Assembly: GCF_027474405.1 (NCBI RefSeq)
Contig: NZ_CP114871.1
Span: 2,861,001 to 2,925,000, forward strand
Source: Caulobacter sp. NIBR2454
GTDB taxonomy: Bacteria > Pseudomonadota > Alphaproteobacteria > Caulobacterales > Caulobacteraceae
Direction of reading: 5' to 3'
Length of the DNA: 64,000 bases
Shown here: positions 1-8,514 of the stretch, piece after piece
Position numbering within the stretch: position 1 is the first letter of the stretch
How the letters are laid out: every line of letters starts with the position of its first letter
Position numbers and translations under genes: made by a program
Notes under the pieces: generated by a model
What the model saw: the letters and a program-made list of their open reading frames with translations, nothing else
Told to the model about the DNA's origin: nothing
Database searches by the model: none

Positions 1-2
1 AG

Positions 3-794
3 CTGACCGGCACCCTCAAGGCGTCCTACCGCTGGAACGACGACGTCATGACCTACGCCTCGTTCGCGCGCGGCTACAAGGCGGGCGGTTTCAACCTCGA
101 CCGCGCCCGCATCGGTCTGGGCGTGGTCAATCCCGACACCGCCTTCGCCGAAGAAATGGTCGATTCCTGGGAGCTCGGTGCCAAGACCAGCTGGCTGAAC
201 CGCACGCTGTCGCTGAACGCCGCCGCCTTCCACCAGGAGTTCACCGGCTTCCAGCTGAACGCCTTCACTGGCACCAGCTACATCGTCACCTCGATCCCAA
301 AGGTCAAATCCGTCGGCGTCGACACCGACCTGCTGTGGTTCACGCCGCTTGACGGCCTGACCCTGCAGGGCGGCGTCACCTACGCCCTGACCGAGTACGG
401 CCAGTTCACCCCGGGCCCCGGCGTTTCGCCGCGCCTGCCGAACGCTCGCCTGTCCTTCGCCCCGCTGTGGTCGGGTTCGATGGCCGCCAGCTACAAGCGC
501 AACCTCGGCGACACGCTGATGATGCGCACCAGCCTCAGCGCCAAGTACAGCTCGACCTTCAACACCGGTTCGGACCTGCACCCAGCCAAGGTGCAGCCTG
601 AGATGTGGCTCCTGAACGGCCGTATCGCGGTCGGCACCCAGGACGAGCGCTGGACCGCCGAGCTGTGGGCCCAGAACCTGCTGGACGAAGAATACTATCA
701 GGTCGGCTACGACGCCCCGCTGCAAAGCGGCGGCTACGACGCCTTCCTCGGCGCCCCGCGCACCTACGGCGTGACCCTGCGGGCCAAGTTCTAG
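3..794 (+). CDS. TonB-dependent receptor, C-terminal part (5' end outside window)
   Basis: About 263 residues of the outer-membrane beta-barrel of a TonB-dependent receptor, which takes up siderophores, cofactors or sugars using TonB energy. The frame is open from base 3. Alternating aromatic/polar strands are visible, with FARGYKAGGFN near the start, a QNLLDEEYY segment, and the closing GAPRTYGVTLRAKF ending in the terminal Phe typical of outer-membrane barrels. Plug domain and TonB box lie upstream, so the substrate cannot be called. A terminator hairpin follows at 880. Confidence 0.9.
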   Translation: MTGTLKASYRWNDDVMTYASFARGYKAGGFNLDRARIGLGVVNPDTAFAEEMVDSWELGAKTSWLNRTLSLNAAAFHQEFTGFQLNAFTGTSYIVTSIPKVKSVGVDTDLLWFTPLDGLTLQGGVTYALTEYGQFTPGPGVSPRLPNARLSFAPLWSGSMAASYKRNLGDTLMMRTSLSAKYSSTFNTGSDLHPAKVQPEMWLLNGRIAVGTQDERWTAELWAQNLLDEEYYQVGYDAPLQSGGYDAFLGAPRTYGVTLRAKF

Positions 795-879
795 GAGCGT
801 GGCAGCCGAAAGTGGCGGCCGGTTTCGGCGGCCTCCACGCGACAAGCTGAAAGACGCGTCAGACGTCAGACTGAAAGCT

Positions 880-916
880 GGGCGGTCCGGAGCAATCCGG
901 GCCGCCCTATTCTTTT
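880..916 (+). terminator. Rho-independent terminator after the TonB receptor
   Basis: A 12-base stem with one wobble pair (880-891 with 896-907), loop GCAA, followed by TATTCTTTT. It sits between the receptor stop and the convergent proC stop at 922. The T-run suits the plus strand. Confidence 0.75.
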
Positions 917-921
917 GGGGA

Positions 922-1704
922 TCAGCCCAGTTCGCGCGAGCGCTTCACGGCGGCGGTGACCGCGTGGGTCATCATCCGGGGCAGGCCGTTCTCGCCCAGC
1001 AGGATATCCAGCGCCGCCTGGGTGGTGCCGTTGGGCGAGGTCACCTGCCGGCGCAATTCGGCCGGCGGCGTGTCGGAGGCGCCCATCAGGGCCGCGGCCC
1101 CGACTATGGTGGAGCGCGCCAGTTCGGCCGCCGCCTCCGGCGTCAGACCCTGGCTCACGCCCGCGCCTTCCAACGCCTCGACCAGGGCGTACAGATAGGC
1201 TGGCGCCGAGCCCGACACCGCCGTCGCGGCGTGCATCAGGCCCTCATCGGTCAGATCAACCGTCGTGGCGATGGGATCGAACAACTGGTGGGCCAGGGCG
1301 CGTGCTTCCGGCGTTGTCGCATAGACGCTGACCGTGCCCTTGGCGACGGCCACGGCTGTGGTCGGCATGACCCGCGCCACGACGCGATCGCCGAACGCTT
1401 GGCTGAGGTCCTGGGACGAGACGCCCGCGACGATGGAGACGATCACCGCGTCCTTGGCCAGCAGGCCGGAGACATCCTCGGCCACGGCGCGCCACACCTG
1501 CGGCTTCACCGCTAGGATCACGGTTTTGGCGGTCTTGAGAACCTTGGGATCGGGATTGAGCTGCGCGCCCGACGCGACGAAGGTCTCGTCGAGGTTGGGG
1601 TCGCGAATAATCAGGTCGGAGGTCGAGACGGCGCCCGTCAGGCGCCAGCCGTCGATGATGGCGCCGCCCATGCGGCCCGCGCCCAGCAGGAGAATTGGAG
1701 TCAT
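922..1704 (-). CDS. proC: Pyrroline-5-carboxylate reductase
   Basis: Last step of proline synthesis: NAD(P)H reduction of 1-pyrroline-5-carboxylate, in the cytosol. The 260-residue length is normal. The N-terminus carries the Rossmann motif LLGAGRMGGAI (about residues 5-15). AVKPQVW follows the nucleotide fold, and the family signature region VSGSAPAYLYALVEALEGAG lies in the dimerising C-terminal half, with a TSPNGTTQAAL segment near the end. ATG start. The YbjN gene lies just upstream on the same strand (about 40 bases), so the two are probably co-transcribed. Confidence 0.95.
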   Translation of the reverse strand: MTPILLLGAGRMGGAIIDGWRLTGAVSTSDLIIRDPNLDETFVASGAQLNPDPKVLKTAKTVILAVKPQVWRAVAEDVSGLLAKDAVIVSIVAGVSSQDLSQAFGDRVVARVMPTTAVAVAKGTVSVYATTPEARALAHQLFDPIATTVDLTDEGLMHAATAVSGSAPAYLYALVEALEGAGVSQGLTPEAAAELARSTIVGAAALMGASDTPPAELRRQVTSPNGTTQAALDILLGENGLPRMMTHAVTAAVKRSRELG

Positions 1705-1745
1705 GGGGTCGTCTTAAACCCCATTTCTCCGTTCCGCGACAAAGA

Positions 1746-2258
1746 TCAGGCTTGGCCGACCGTCTCGAACATGCAGGCGGCCATGGCCTCGTCCGGGGTC
1801 TTGGCCTTGTGCAGCAGGAAGTCGAACGCCGGATAGAAGCGGTCGGCCGCCTCCATGGCCGCGTCGATCATCGACGCCGCCTGACCCAGGGTGGGGCGGT
1901 CGCTGCTGGGCAGGGACATCGAGTGGCGGAACACCACCTCGCCGTCCTCGGCCCAGATCTCGAAATGGCCCAGCCAGCAGCGCTGATTGATCAGGCTGAG
2001 AAGTTCATAGGCCGCCGGGCGCTTGGTCTTGGAAGCGCGCAGGTCCAGCGAGAGGCACAGCTGCAGGCATTCGGCTTCGGGGCGCCAGGCGAACCACAGC
2101 TCGTAGTCCTTCCAGTCACCCGCCAGGGCGAAGGCGAGATCGCCGTCTTCGGTCCGGTCAAAGGTCAGGTTTTCGGACGCCAGCACATGCTCGACCACGT
2201 CCAGCGGATCGAGCGCCATGAAGGCGTCTTCGTCGTCTGCTTGCGTGTCCATCGACAT
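1746..2258 (-). CDS. YbjN domain-containing protein
   Basis: A 170-residue cytosolic protein of the YbjN family, a fold related to type III secretion chaperones whose role is poorly known. Seen: an acidic N-terminus, VEHVLASENLTFDRTEDGDLAF, and a mixed alpha/beta body ending near CMFETVGQA. I start it at the ATG at 2258 because AAGGGG lies at Shine-Dalgarno distance; an in-frame ATG at 2252 and a longer reading to 2324 are possible. It lies upstream of proC on the same strand. Confidence 0.75.
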   Translation of the reverse strand: MSMDTQADDEDAFMALDPLDVVEHVLASENLTFDRTEDGDLAFALAGDWKDYELWFAWRPEAECLQLCLSLDLRASKTKRPAAYELLSLINQRCWLGHFEIWAEDGEVVFRHSMSLPSSDRPTLGQAASMIDAAMEAADRFYPAFDFLLHKAKTPDEAMAACMFETVGQA

Positions 2259-2396
2259 CCCTGTTCCCCTTGCAAGAGGTGAGCGCGCCGCGGACCCGGC
2301 GTAAGGTGAATCACCCCTTAACACCGAAGGCTAGACTGCTTCGCGGCCGTCACAACGCGCTTCTTGCAAGGCGCGAGCCAGCTTTCAGTGGAGGAA

Positions 2397-2675
2397 TCAG
2401 TCCGCCTTTGGGGCGGGCTTCTTGCGGGCCGGCTTGGCCGCGGCGGCGGCCGTGGGCGCCCCGCCCCTGAGGGCGTCCAGTTCGGCGCGCAGGGCGGCCA
2501 CTTCGGCCTTCAGCGCGTCGAAGTCGTCACGACGAACCAGATCGAACTCGGCGGCGAACTTGTCGGCCTGGGCGCGGAACGCCGTCTTGGCTTCTTCACC
2601 GGCGGCCTGGGCGATGCCCATGGCGGCCGTGGTCAGCTTGGCGAATTCGTCGAGAAAAGGGTTCTGGGTCTGCAT
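2397..2675 (-). CDS. ubiK: UbiK/BMFP accessory factor (YqiC family)
   Basis: A 92-residue protein. An amphipathic N-terminal helix (QNPFLDEFAKLTTAAMG) is followed by a coiled coil, DFDALKAEVAALRAELDAL, the usual BMFP layout. E. coli UbiK is an accessory factor of the ubiquinone-biosynthesis complex with membrane-fusogenic properties. The C-terminal 20 residues are Ala/Lys/Pro rich (AKPARKKPAPKAD), likely disordered. Divergent from lgt, with 123 bases between the starts. Family assignment is good; function by homology only. Confidence 0.85.
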   Translation of the reverse strand: MQTQNPFLDEFAKLTTAAMGIAQAAGEEAKTAFRAQADKFAAEFDLVRRDDFDALKAEVAALRAELDALRGGAPTAAAAAKPARKKPAPKAD

Positions 2676-2798
2676 CGTGCGGCTCTTTTCGGGACCGATA
2701 AGGCGCCCCTCCCGTCCCTATATGGGAAAGGGCAGGTGAAAGCGAAGGCCTTTGCCGTTACAGGTTGCTGCGGCGTCTCACCGCACAGGACCCAGGCC

Positions 2799-3617
2799 TT
2801 GCCCTTTCCCGAATTCCTCGACCCCATCCTGATCCAGATCGGGCCCTTCGCGATCCGCTGGTACGCCCTGGCCTATGTGGCCGGCATTCTGCTCGGCTGG
2901 CGCTATGCGGTCGGCCTGGTCAAGAACCCGCGCCTGTGGGGTGGCCAGACGCCGACCATCACCCCCGAAAAGATCGACGACCTGATCCTGTGGATCACCC
3001 TGGGCGTCATCGGCGGCGGGCGTCTGGGCTATGTGCTGTTCTACAATCCGTCCCTGATCACCCAGAACCCCATCGAGATTCTCCAGGTCTGGAACGGCGG
3101 CATGAGCTTCCATGGCGGCTGCCTGGGCGTGGCCGTCGCGGTGATCATCTTCGCCGCCCTGAACAAGATCGACATTCGCCGGCTGGGCGATCTGGTGGCG
3201 CCCGCCGTGCCGTTCGGCCTGTTCTTCGGCCGCCTGGCCAATTTCATCAACGCCGAACTGTGGGGCCGCACCACCGACGTTCCCTGGGGCGTCATCTTCC
3301 CGGGCGCCGGCCCCTATCCGCGCCACCCCAGCCAGCTGTATGAGGCGCTGCTGGAGGGCTTGGCCCTGTTCCTGATCCTGCGCCTGACCACTCACAAGTG
3401 GATGTGGCTGCAGCGGCGCGGCGGGGTCGCGGGCCTGTTCCTGGTGGGCTACGCGGTGTTCCGCGCCAGCCTGGAGAACGTGCGCCAGCCAGACGCCTTC
3501 ATGCCCGACTTCCCGCTCGGCCTGACCATGGGAATGATGCTGTCCTTGCCCATGCTGGTCGCCGGCCTCGTCCTGATCGCCCTGGCCTTGCGCGAGCCGA
3601 AACGTGAGCCTGCGTGA
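2799..3617 (+). CDS. lgt: Prolipoprotein diacylglyceryl transferase
   Basis: Inner-membrane enzyme that moves diacylglycerol from phosphatidylglycerol to the lipobox Cys of prolipoproteins. Several membrane spans, the conserved NGGMSFHGG segment, the signature region GRLANFINAELWGR and RHPSQLYEALLEG are present. I choose the TTG at 2799 (272 residues) because AGGA precedes it by 8 bases and it gives the usual family N-terminus LPFPEFLDPILIQIG. An ATG at 2722 would add 26 non-family residues. The next gene begins inside its last 14 bases. Confidence 0.93.
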   Translation: MPFPEFLDPILIQIGPFAIRWYALAYVAGILLGWRYAVGLVKNPRLWGGQTPTITPEKIDDLILWITLGVIGGGRLGYVLFYNPSLITQNPIEILQVWNGGMSFHGGCLGVAVAVIIFAALNKIDIRRLGDLVAPAVPFGLFFGRLANFINAELWGRTTDVPWGVIFPGAGPYPRHPSQLYEALLEGLALFLILRLTTHKWMWLQRRGGVAGLFLVGYAVFRASLENVRQPDAFMPDFPLGLTMGMMLSLPMLVAGLVLIALALREPKREPA

Positions 3618-4671
3618 TCGCCTGATCGCCGAGATCGCGGCGACGGGCCCGATCAGCGTCGCCGACTACATGCTGCGCTGCCTGCACGATCCACAGGACG
3701 GCTATTACGCGACGCGGCCCGCCCTGGGCGCCGGCGGCGACTTCATCACCGCCCCCCTGGTCAGCCAGATGTTCGGCGAGTTGATAGGCTTGTGGTGCGT
3801 CGAGACGTGGAGCCGTCTGGGCTCCCCCGCCGCCTTCCGCCTTGTGGAAGCCGGTCCCGGCGACGGCACGCTGATGAGCGATCTGCTGCGGGCCGCCCGG
3901 CTCGCCCCCGGCTTCCTCGCCGCCGCCGACCTGTGGCTGGTCGAGACCTCGCCGCCCCTCCGCGCGCTGCAAGCCGAACGCCTGGCCGGCGGTCCGTTGA
4001 CGCCGCGATGGGCCGACAGCGTCGAGCAGGTCCCCGGCGACGCCCCCCTGATCCTGGTGTCCAACGAGCTTCTCGACTGCCTTCCAGCCCGGCAATTCGT
4101 GCGCACCGGGCAAGGATGGGCTGAGCGGCTTGTGGCTCTGGACGACGCCGGCGAACTGGCCTTCCGGCTCGGTCCGCCCGCCTCCGCGCCGACCGCGTCC
4201 GAGGTTTCGCTAGGCATGGTCTTCGAAACCTCGCCGGTCCAGCAGGCCTTCGGCGCCATGCTCGGCGAGCGCATAGCCCGCGACGGTGGCGTCGCCCTGC
4301 TCATTGACTACGGCCGCGATGCCCCCAGTCCCGGCGACACCCTGCAGGCGCTCAAGGCCCACCAGAAGGTCGACCCCCTCGCCTGCCCTGGCCAGGCCGA
4401 CCTGACCGTCCACGCCGACTTTCCCGCCGTCCTGGCCGCCGCGCGCCAAGCCGGCGCCCAGACCGCCCCCATCCTGCCCCAGAGGCTATTCCTGGCCCGC
4501 CTGGGGATCGAACAACGCGCCGCCGCCCTCGCCGCCGCCCGTCCGGACCAGTTCGAAACCCTCGAGCGTCAGCTTGCCCGCCTTGTCGAACCCGATCAGA
4601 TGGGGACTCTTTTCAAGGCGGCGTGCGTTCATTCCCAGAATGTCGCTCCCCCCGGTTTCGAAGAGGCCTGA
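3604..4671 (+). CDS. MidA/NDUFAF7-type SAM-dependent methyltransferase
   Basis: A 355-residue class I methyltransferase of the DUF185 (MidA) family. Mitochondrial NDUFAF7 methylates an arginine of complex I subunit NDUFS2; the bacterial substrate is not settled. Seen: SVADYMLRCLHDPQDGYY, SAM-binding VEAGPGDGTL (about residues 81-90), LVSNELLDCLPARQF in the middle, and a C-terminal QRLFLARLGIE region. GTG start overlapping the end of lgt by 14 bases; pgeF starts 5 bases after its stop, so lgt-midA-pgeF look like one operon. Confidence 0.9.
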   Translation: MSLRDRLIAEIAATGPISVADYMLRCLHDPQDGYYATRPALGAGGDFITAPLVSQMFGELIGLWCVETWSRLGSPAAFRLVEAGPGDGTLMSDLLRAARLAPGFLAAADLWLVETSPPLRALQAERLAGGPLTPRWADSVEQVPGDAPLILVSNELLDCLPARQFVRTGQGWAERLVALDDAGELAFRLGPPASAPTASEVSLGMVFETSPVQQAFGAMLGERIARDGGVALLIDYGRDAPSPGDTLQALKAHQKVDPLACPGQADLTVHADFPAVLAAARQAGAQTAPILPQRLFLARLGIEQRAAALAAARPDQFETLERQLARLVEPDQMGTLFKAACVHSQNVAPPGFEEA

Positions 4672-4676
4672 TCGCT

Positions 4677-5453
4677 GTGACCGAACTGCCCCGCGTCCAG
4701 TCCGCCCTGCTCGCCGCCGTCCCCGGCGTCCGCCACGCCTTCTTCACCCGCAAGGGCGGCGTCTCCATGGGCCTCTATGACAGCCTGAACATCGGCCGGG
4801 GCTCCAAGGACGAACCCGCCGACGTGGCCGAGAACCGCGCCCGCGCCGCCGCCCATTTCGGGGGCGAGCCCGGCGATCTCGACACCTGCTTCCAGATTCA
4901 TTCGACCATCGCCATCGTCGCCGACGGCTCCTGGGGCGACGCGCGGCCGGAGGGCGACGCCATCGTCTCCAAGACCCCTGGCGTGATCTGCGGCGCCCTG
5001 TCGGCCGACTGCGCGCCGGTGCTGATCGTCGATCCCGTGGCGCGCATCGTGGCCTCGGCCCATGCCGGCTGGCGCGGCGCCCTCGACGGGGTGGTGCAGT
5101 CGGCGGTGGACACCATGGTCGGCCTCGGCGCCGATCCGGCGAACATGATCGCCGCCGTCGGCCCCTGCATCGGCCGCGAATCCTATGAGGTCGGCCTGGA
5201 TTTCTTCGAGCGCTTCGCCGCCGACGCCCCGGGTTCGGAACAGTTCTTCTCGCCGGGCGCCGCGCCCGACAAGCGCCAGTTCGACCTGCCCGCCTTCGTG
5301 CTGGAGCGCCTGCGCACCGCCGGGGTCGAGCAACGCGAATGGGTCGGCCGCGACACCTGCGCAGAGGAAGAATGGTTCTTCTCCAACCGCCGCGCCGTGC
5401 TGCGAGGCGAGGGCGACTACGGCCGCCTGCTGTCGGCGATTATGCTTACCTGA
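4677..5453 (+). CDS. pgeF: PgeF/YfiH-type multicopper polyphenol oxidase domain protein
   Basis: A 258-residue protein of the YfiH/DUF152 family. E. coli YfiH (PgeF) acts in peptidoglycan editing; other members have polyphenol oxidase or purine nucleoside activity. Seen: FFTRKGGVSMG near the N-terminus, metal-site segments ADCAPVLIVDP and HAGWRGALDGV, GPCIGRESYEVG, and a final RDTCAEEEWFFSNRR. GTG at 4677 is chosen because it follows the previous stop with AGAGG upstream; a GTG at 4623 would overlap the methyltransferase. Confidence 0.88.
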   Translation: MTELPRVQSALLAAVPGVRHAFFTRKGGVSMGLYDSLNIGRGSKDEPADVAENRARAAAHFGGEPGDLDTCFQIHSTIAIVADGSWGDARPEGDAIVSKTPGVICGALSADCAPVLIVDPVARIVASAHAGWRGALDGVVQSAVDTMVGLGADPANMIAAVGPCIGRESYEVGLDFFERFAADAPGSEQFFSPGAAPDKRQFDLPAFVLERLRTAGVEQREWVGRDTCAEEEWFFSNRRAVLRGEGDYGRLLSAIMLT

Positions 5454-5529
5454 ATTTCTTGGGGTTGCTCGCGCCTGACTCCCTGCTAGAAGCCGCGCAA
5501 CAACCACAACACTTCTACGACGGGCCCCG

Positions 5530-6468
<939 letters not shown>

Positions 6469-6470
6469 TC

Positions 6471-6579
6471 GTGCGGGCTTCGAGACGCGCTGACGCGCTC
6501 CTCAGCCTGACGACGCTAGATTTGCTACAGAATCCGTCATCCTAAGGAGCGGACAATATCCGCGTCTCGAAGGACGCAC
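6471..6579. repeat. Imperfect inverted-repeat element between prs and folB
   Basis: Left arm 6471-6513 and right arm 6536-6579 are imperfect reverse complements. Both share the core CTTCGAGACGCG and end in a CTCCT-AGGATGAC-like stretch. It fills the space between the convergent prs and folB and could act as a two-way transcription end. A half copy of the same core is at 20757-20797, so this is a dispersed repeat family. Confidence 0.75.
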
Positions 6580-6998
6580 TATCCCCGAACCGCCGTGATC
6601 TCCACGCCCGCCGCCTGGGCGTGCGGGGCCAGGGCCAACGGCTTTTCAACCCGCACCCGCACCCGCGTCACCCGCGGATCGCTCAGGCAGGCCTGGGCCA
6701 GCCGCTCGGCGAAGGTTTCGACCAGGTCGATTCGCCCCTCGGCGACGATGGCCCGCGCCGCCTCGCCCACCGTCTCGTAATTCACAGTGTCGGCCAGCCG
6801 CTCGAAGCCCGAAGCGGCCACGTCCATCTCCACATCCACCACCAGCGGCTGAAGCCGCCCGTGCTCGTGCTTGTAGACGCCGATCTCGGCCTCCACGGCC
6901 AAGCCGCGCACGAACACCTTCACGCCCACCACGCGAGCGGCGGGGCCTTGGTCAGTCGGAAACTGGGGGCTGGGGGCGGTCACGATCCGGCCTTTCAC
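6579..6998 (-). CDS. folB: Dihydroneopterin aldolase family protein
   Basis: Folate pathway enzyme that cleaves (and may epimerise) dihydroneopterin. 139 residues. Seen: KVFVRGLAVEAEIGVYKHE with the substrate Glu region, a DTVNYETV segment, VETFAERLAQACL and a closing VEKPLALAPHAQAAGVEI. The N-terminal 20 residues (MKGRIVTAPSPQFPTD...) are longer than usual. The GTG start overlaps the stop of the upstream reductase by 4 bases (GTGA), suggesting coupled translation and a shared pteridine role. Confidence 0.88.
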   Translation of the reverse strand: MKGRIVTAPSPQFPTDQGPAARVVGVKVFVRGLAVEAEIGVYKHEHGRLQPLVVDVEMDVAASGFERLADTVNYETVGEAARAIVAEGRIDLVETFAERLAQACLSDPRVTRVRVRVEKPLALAPHAQAAGVEITAVRG

Positions 6999-7738
6999 GC
7001 GCCGAGGATGTCGGGCGTCCGCCAGGAAAGATGCTGGCCGCCATCGACGGCGATCATCTGGCCCGTGACCGACCTTGCGTCAATGAGGTAGCGCAGCGCA
7101 CCGGCGATCTCGTCGGGCGACGCCGCCTTTCCCAGCGGGACATTGGCCGCTTCGTGCTCGAACTCGCCATTGCGCTGATGGATCGAGGCCAGGGTCGGGC
7201 CCGGCCCGATGGCGTTGACTCGGATGCGCGGCGCCAGGGCCTGGGCAAGGGTCTGGGTCGCCCACCACAGGCCCGCCTTGGACAGGCTGTAGCTGAAGAA
7301 CTGCGGATTGGGCCGCCAAACCCGCTGGTCGACGATATTGACGATCAGCCCCTCGGCGTCGGCGGGCAGTTGCGCGGCGAACGCCTGGGCCAGCAGCACC
7401 GGCGCCCGCAGATTCGTATCTAGGTGCGCGTCCAGGCTTTCGCCGGTCAGGGTCTCGATCCGGTCGTCCTGGAACAGCGAGGCGCAATTGACCAGCAGGG
7501 TCAGCGGGCCGTCGGCCGCCGACAGCAGGGCGCCGCGCTCCACATCGTCCGTCAGGTCGCCCTGGACGACGAAGGCTTTGCGGCCGAGGGCCTGGATCTG
7601 GGTGACGGTGTCGGCCGCCTCCGAGGCGGCCCCGCGATGGTGGACGACGACGTCATAGCCGGCGCGCGCGGCTTCGATGGCCAGCGCCTGGCCGATCCTG
7701 CGCGCCGCCCCGGTGACCAGGGCGCATCCCCTCGTCAT
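6995..7738 (-). CDS. Short-chain reductase, pteridine reductase/FolM-like
   Basis: A 247-residue classical SDR. Cofactor motif GAARRIG (about residues 9-15; the ARR is typical of NADPH-using pteridine reductases), NCAS in the NNAG position, and catalytic YSLSK. IVDQRVWRPNPQFFSYS resembles pteridine reductase/FolM. The 4-base overlap with folB supports reduction of dihydropterins or dihydrofolate; this is inference from family and context. The ATG at 7738 is used; an ATG at 7762 would add 8 residues with no SDR features. Confidence 0.82.
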   Translation of the reverse strand: MTRGCALVTGAARRIGQALAIEAARAGYDVVVHHRGAASEAADTVTQIQALGRKAFVVQGDLTDDVERGALLSAADGPLTLLVNCASLFQDDRIETLTGESLDAHLDTNLRAPVLLAQAFAAQLPADAEGLIVNIVDQRVWRPNPQFFSYSLSKAGLWWATQTLAQALAPRIRVNAIGPGPTLASIHQRNGEFEHEAANVPLGKAASPDEIAGALRYLIDARSVTGQMIAVDGGQHLSWRTPDILGA

Positions 7739-7762
7739 GCTGACCGCCCTTTCACATCGCAA

Positions 7763-7782
7763 CGCGGGGCCTGTGCCCCGCG
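7763..7782 (-). terminator. GC-rich hairpin after the microprotein gene
   Basis: A perfect 8-base stem (CGCGGGGC with GCCCCGCG) and loop CTGT, lying between the microprotein stop (7793) and the reductase start (7738). No T-run follows, so it may be a pause or partial terminator rather than a strong one. Confidence 0.4.
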
Positions 7783-7792
7783 AGCGGAAGGT

Positions 7793-7873
7793 CTAGTCGA
7801 TGCGGCCGAACTCGAAGAAGTTCAGGGCGCAGATGACGGCGATGAAGCCGAAGATGACGGCGAGCGCGAGCAT
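7793..7873 (-). CDS. 26-residue single-span membrane microprotein
   Basis: Reads MLALAVIFGFIAVICALNFF then EFGRID and a TAG stop. Residues 2-20 are a continuous hydrophobic stretch, so it is probably a one-pass inner-membrane peptide with an acidic/basic C-terminal tip. GGAG lies 8 bases before the ATG, an excellent ribosome site. It is isolated, with about 80 bases to the divergent NUDIX gene and 54 to the reductase start. No function is recognised. Alternative: a chance ORF, but the ribosome site, clean hydrophobic block and short gaps argue for a gene. Confidence 0.7.
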   Translation of the reverse strand: MLALAVIFGFIAVICALNFFEFGRID

Positions 7874-7953
7874 GTCGAAAACTCCAGGATAACGACCGGG
7901 CTTTAGCCGCCGCCGAGCGGGACGGCAAGCCCGCAGGGGTCTATAGGAGCGCC

Positions 7954-8424
7954 ATGTCCTGGCGCCGCCGTATCGAGCCTTTCACCCGTCCCCTGTTCAA
8001 GGTGTTCTCCCGCGTCACCCGCAGCATGACCCTCGGCGTGCGCGGCCTGGTGGTCAACGAGGCCGGCTGGGTCCTGCTGGTCGAGCACACCTATCTGCCC
8101 GGCTGGTACCTTCCCGGCGGCGGAATGGAGCGCGGCGAGACGGCCGAGGTCGCCCTCGCCCGCGAACTGGAGGAAGAAGCCGGCGTCCGGGTCGAGGGCC
8201 GTCCGCGCCTGCTGTCCTTCCACTCCAACGACCACGCCTTCCGGGGCGATCACGTCCTGATCTACCGCGTCGATCAATGGAGCCCCTGCCCGATGACCTC
8301 GCGCGGCGAGATCGCCGCCGTCCAGTGGTTCGACCCGGAAAACCTCCCGGATTCCGTGACCCCCGCCACGCGTGCGCGAATTCTGGAGGCCATGGGCAAG
8401 GCCGATCCCGACCTGCGCTGGTGA
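7954..8424 (+). CDS. NUDIX hydrolase
   Basis: A 156-residue hydrolase that splits nucleoside-diphosphate-linked compounds. The full NUDIX box is visible from GGGMERGE to REL-EEEAGV (about residues 51-74), matching G-x5-E-x7-REL-x-EE-x-G. An N-terminal basic stretch of about 25 residues (WRRRIEPFTRPLF) precedes the domain; it may be a membrane-surface helix, which I infer. Substrate unknown. Confidence 0.88.
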   Translation: MSWRRRIEPFTRPLFKVFSRVTRSMTLGVRGLVVNEAGWVLLVEHTYLPGWYLPGGGMERGETAEVALARELEEEAGVRVEGRPRLLSFHSNDHAFRGDHVLIYRVDQWSPCPMTSRGEIAAVQWFDPENLPDSVTPATRARILEAMGKADPDLRW

Positions 8425-8514
8425 TCGCCCCTTCCCACCTGATCAACGATCATTAGAATGATTGTTTGAATTCAGAAGCCGCGCCTCAGCGGCTCGATGG
8501 GCAGGAGCAGGCGG

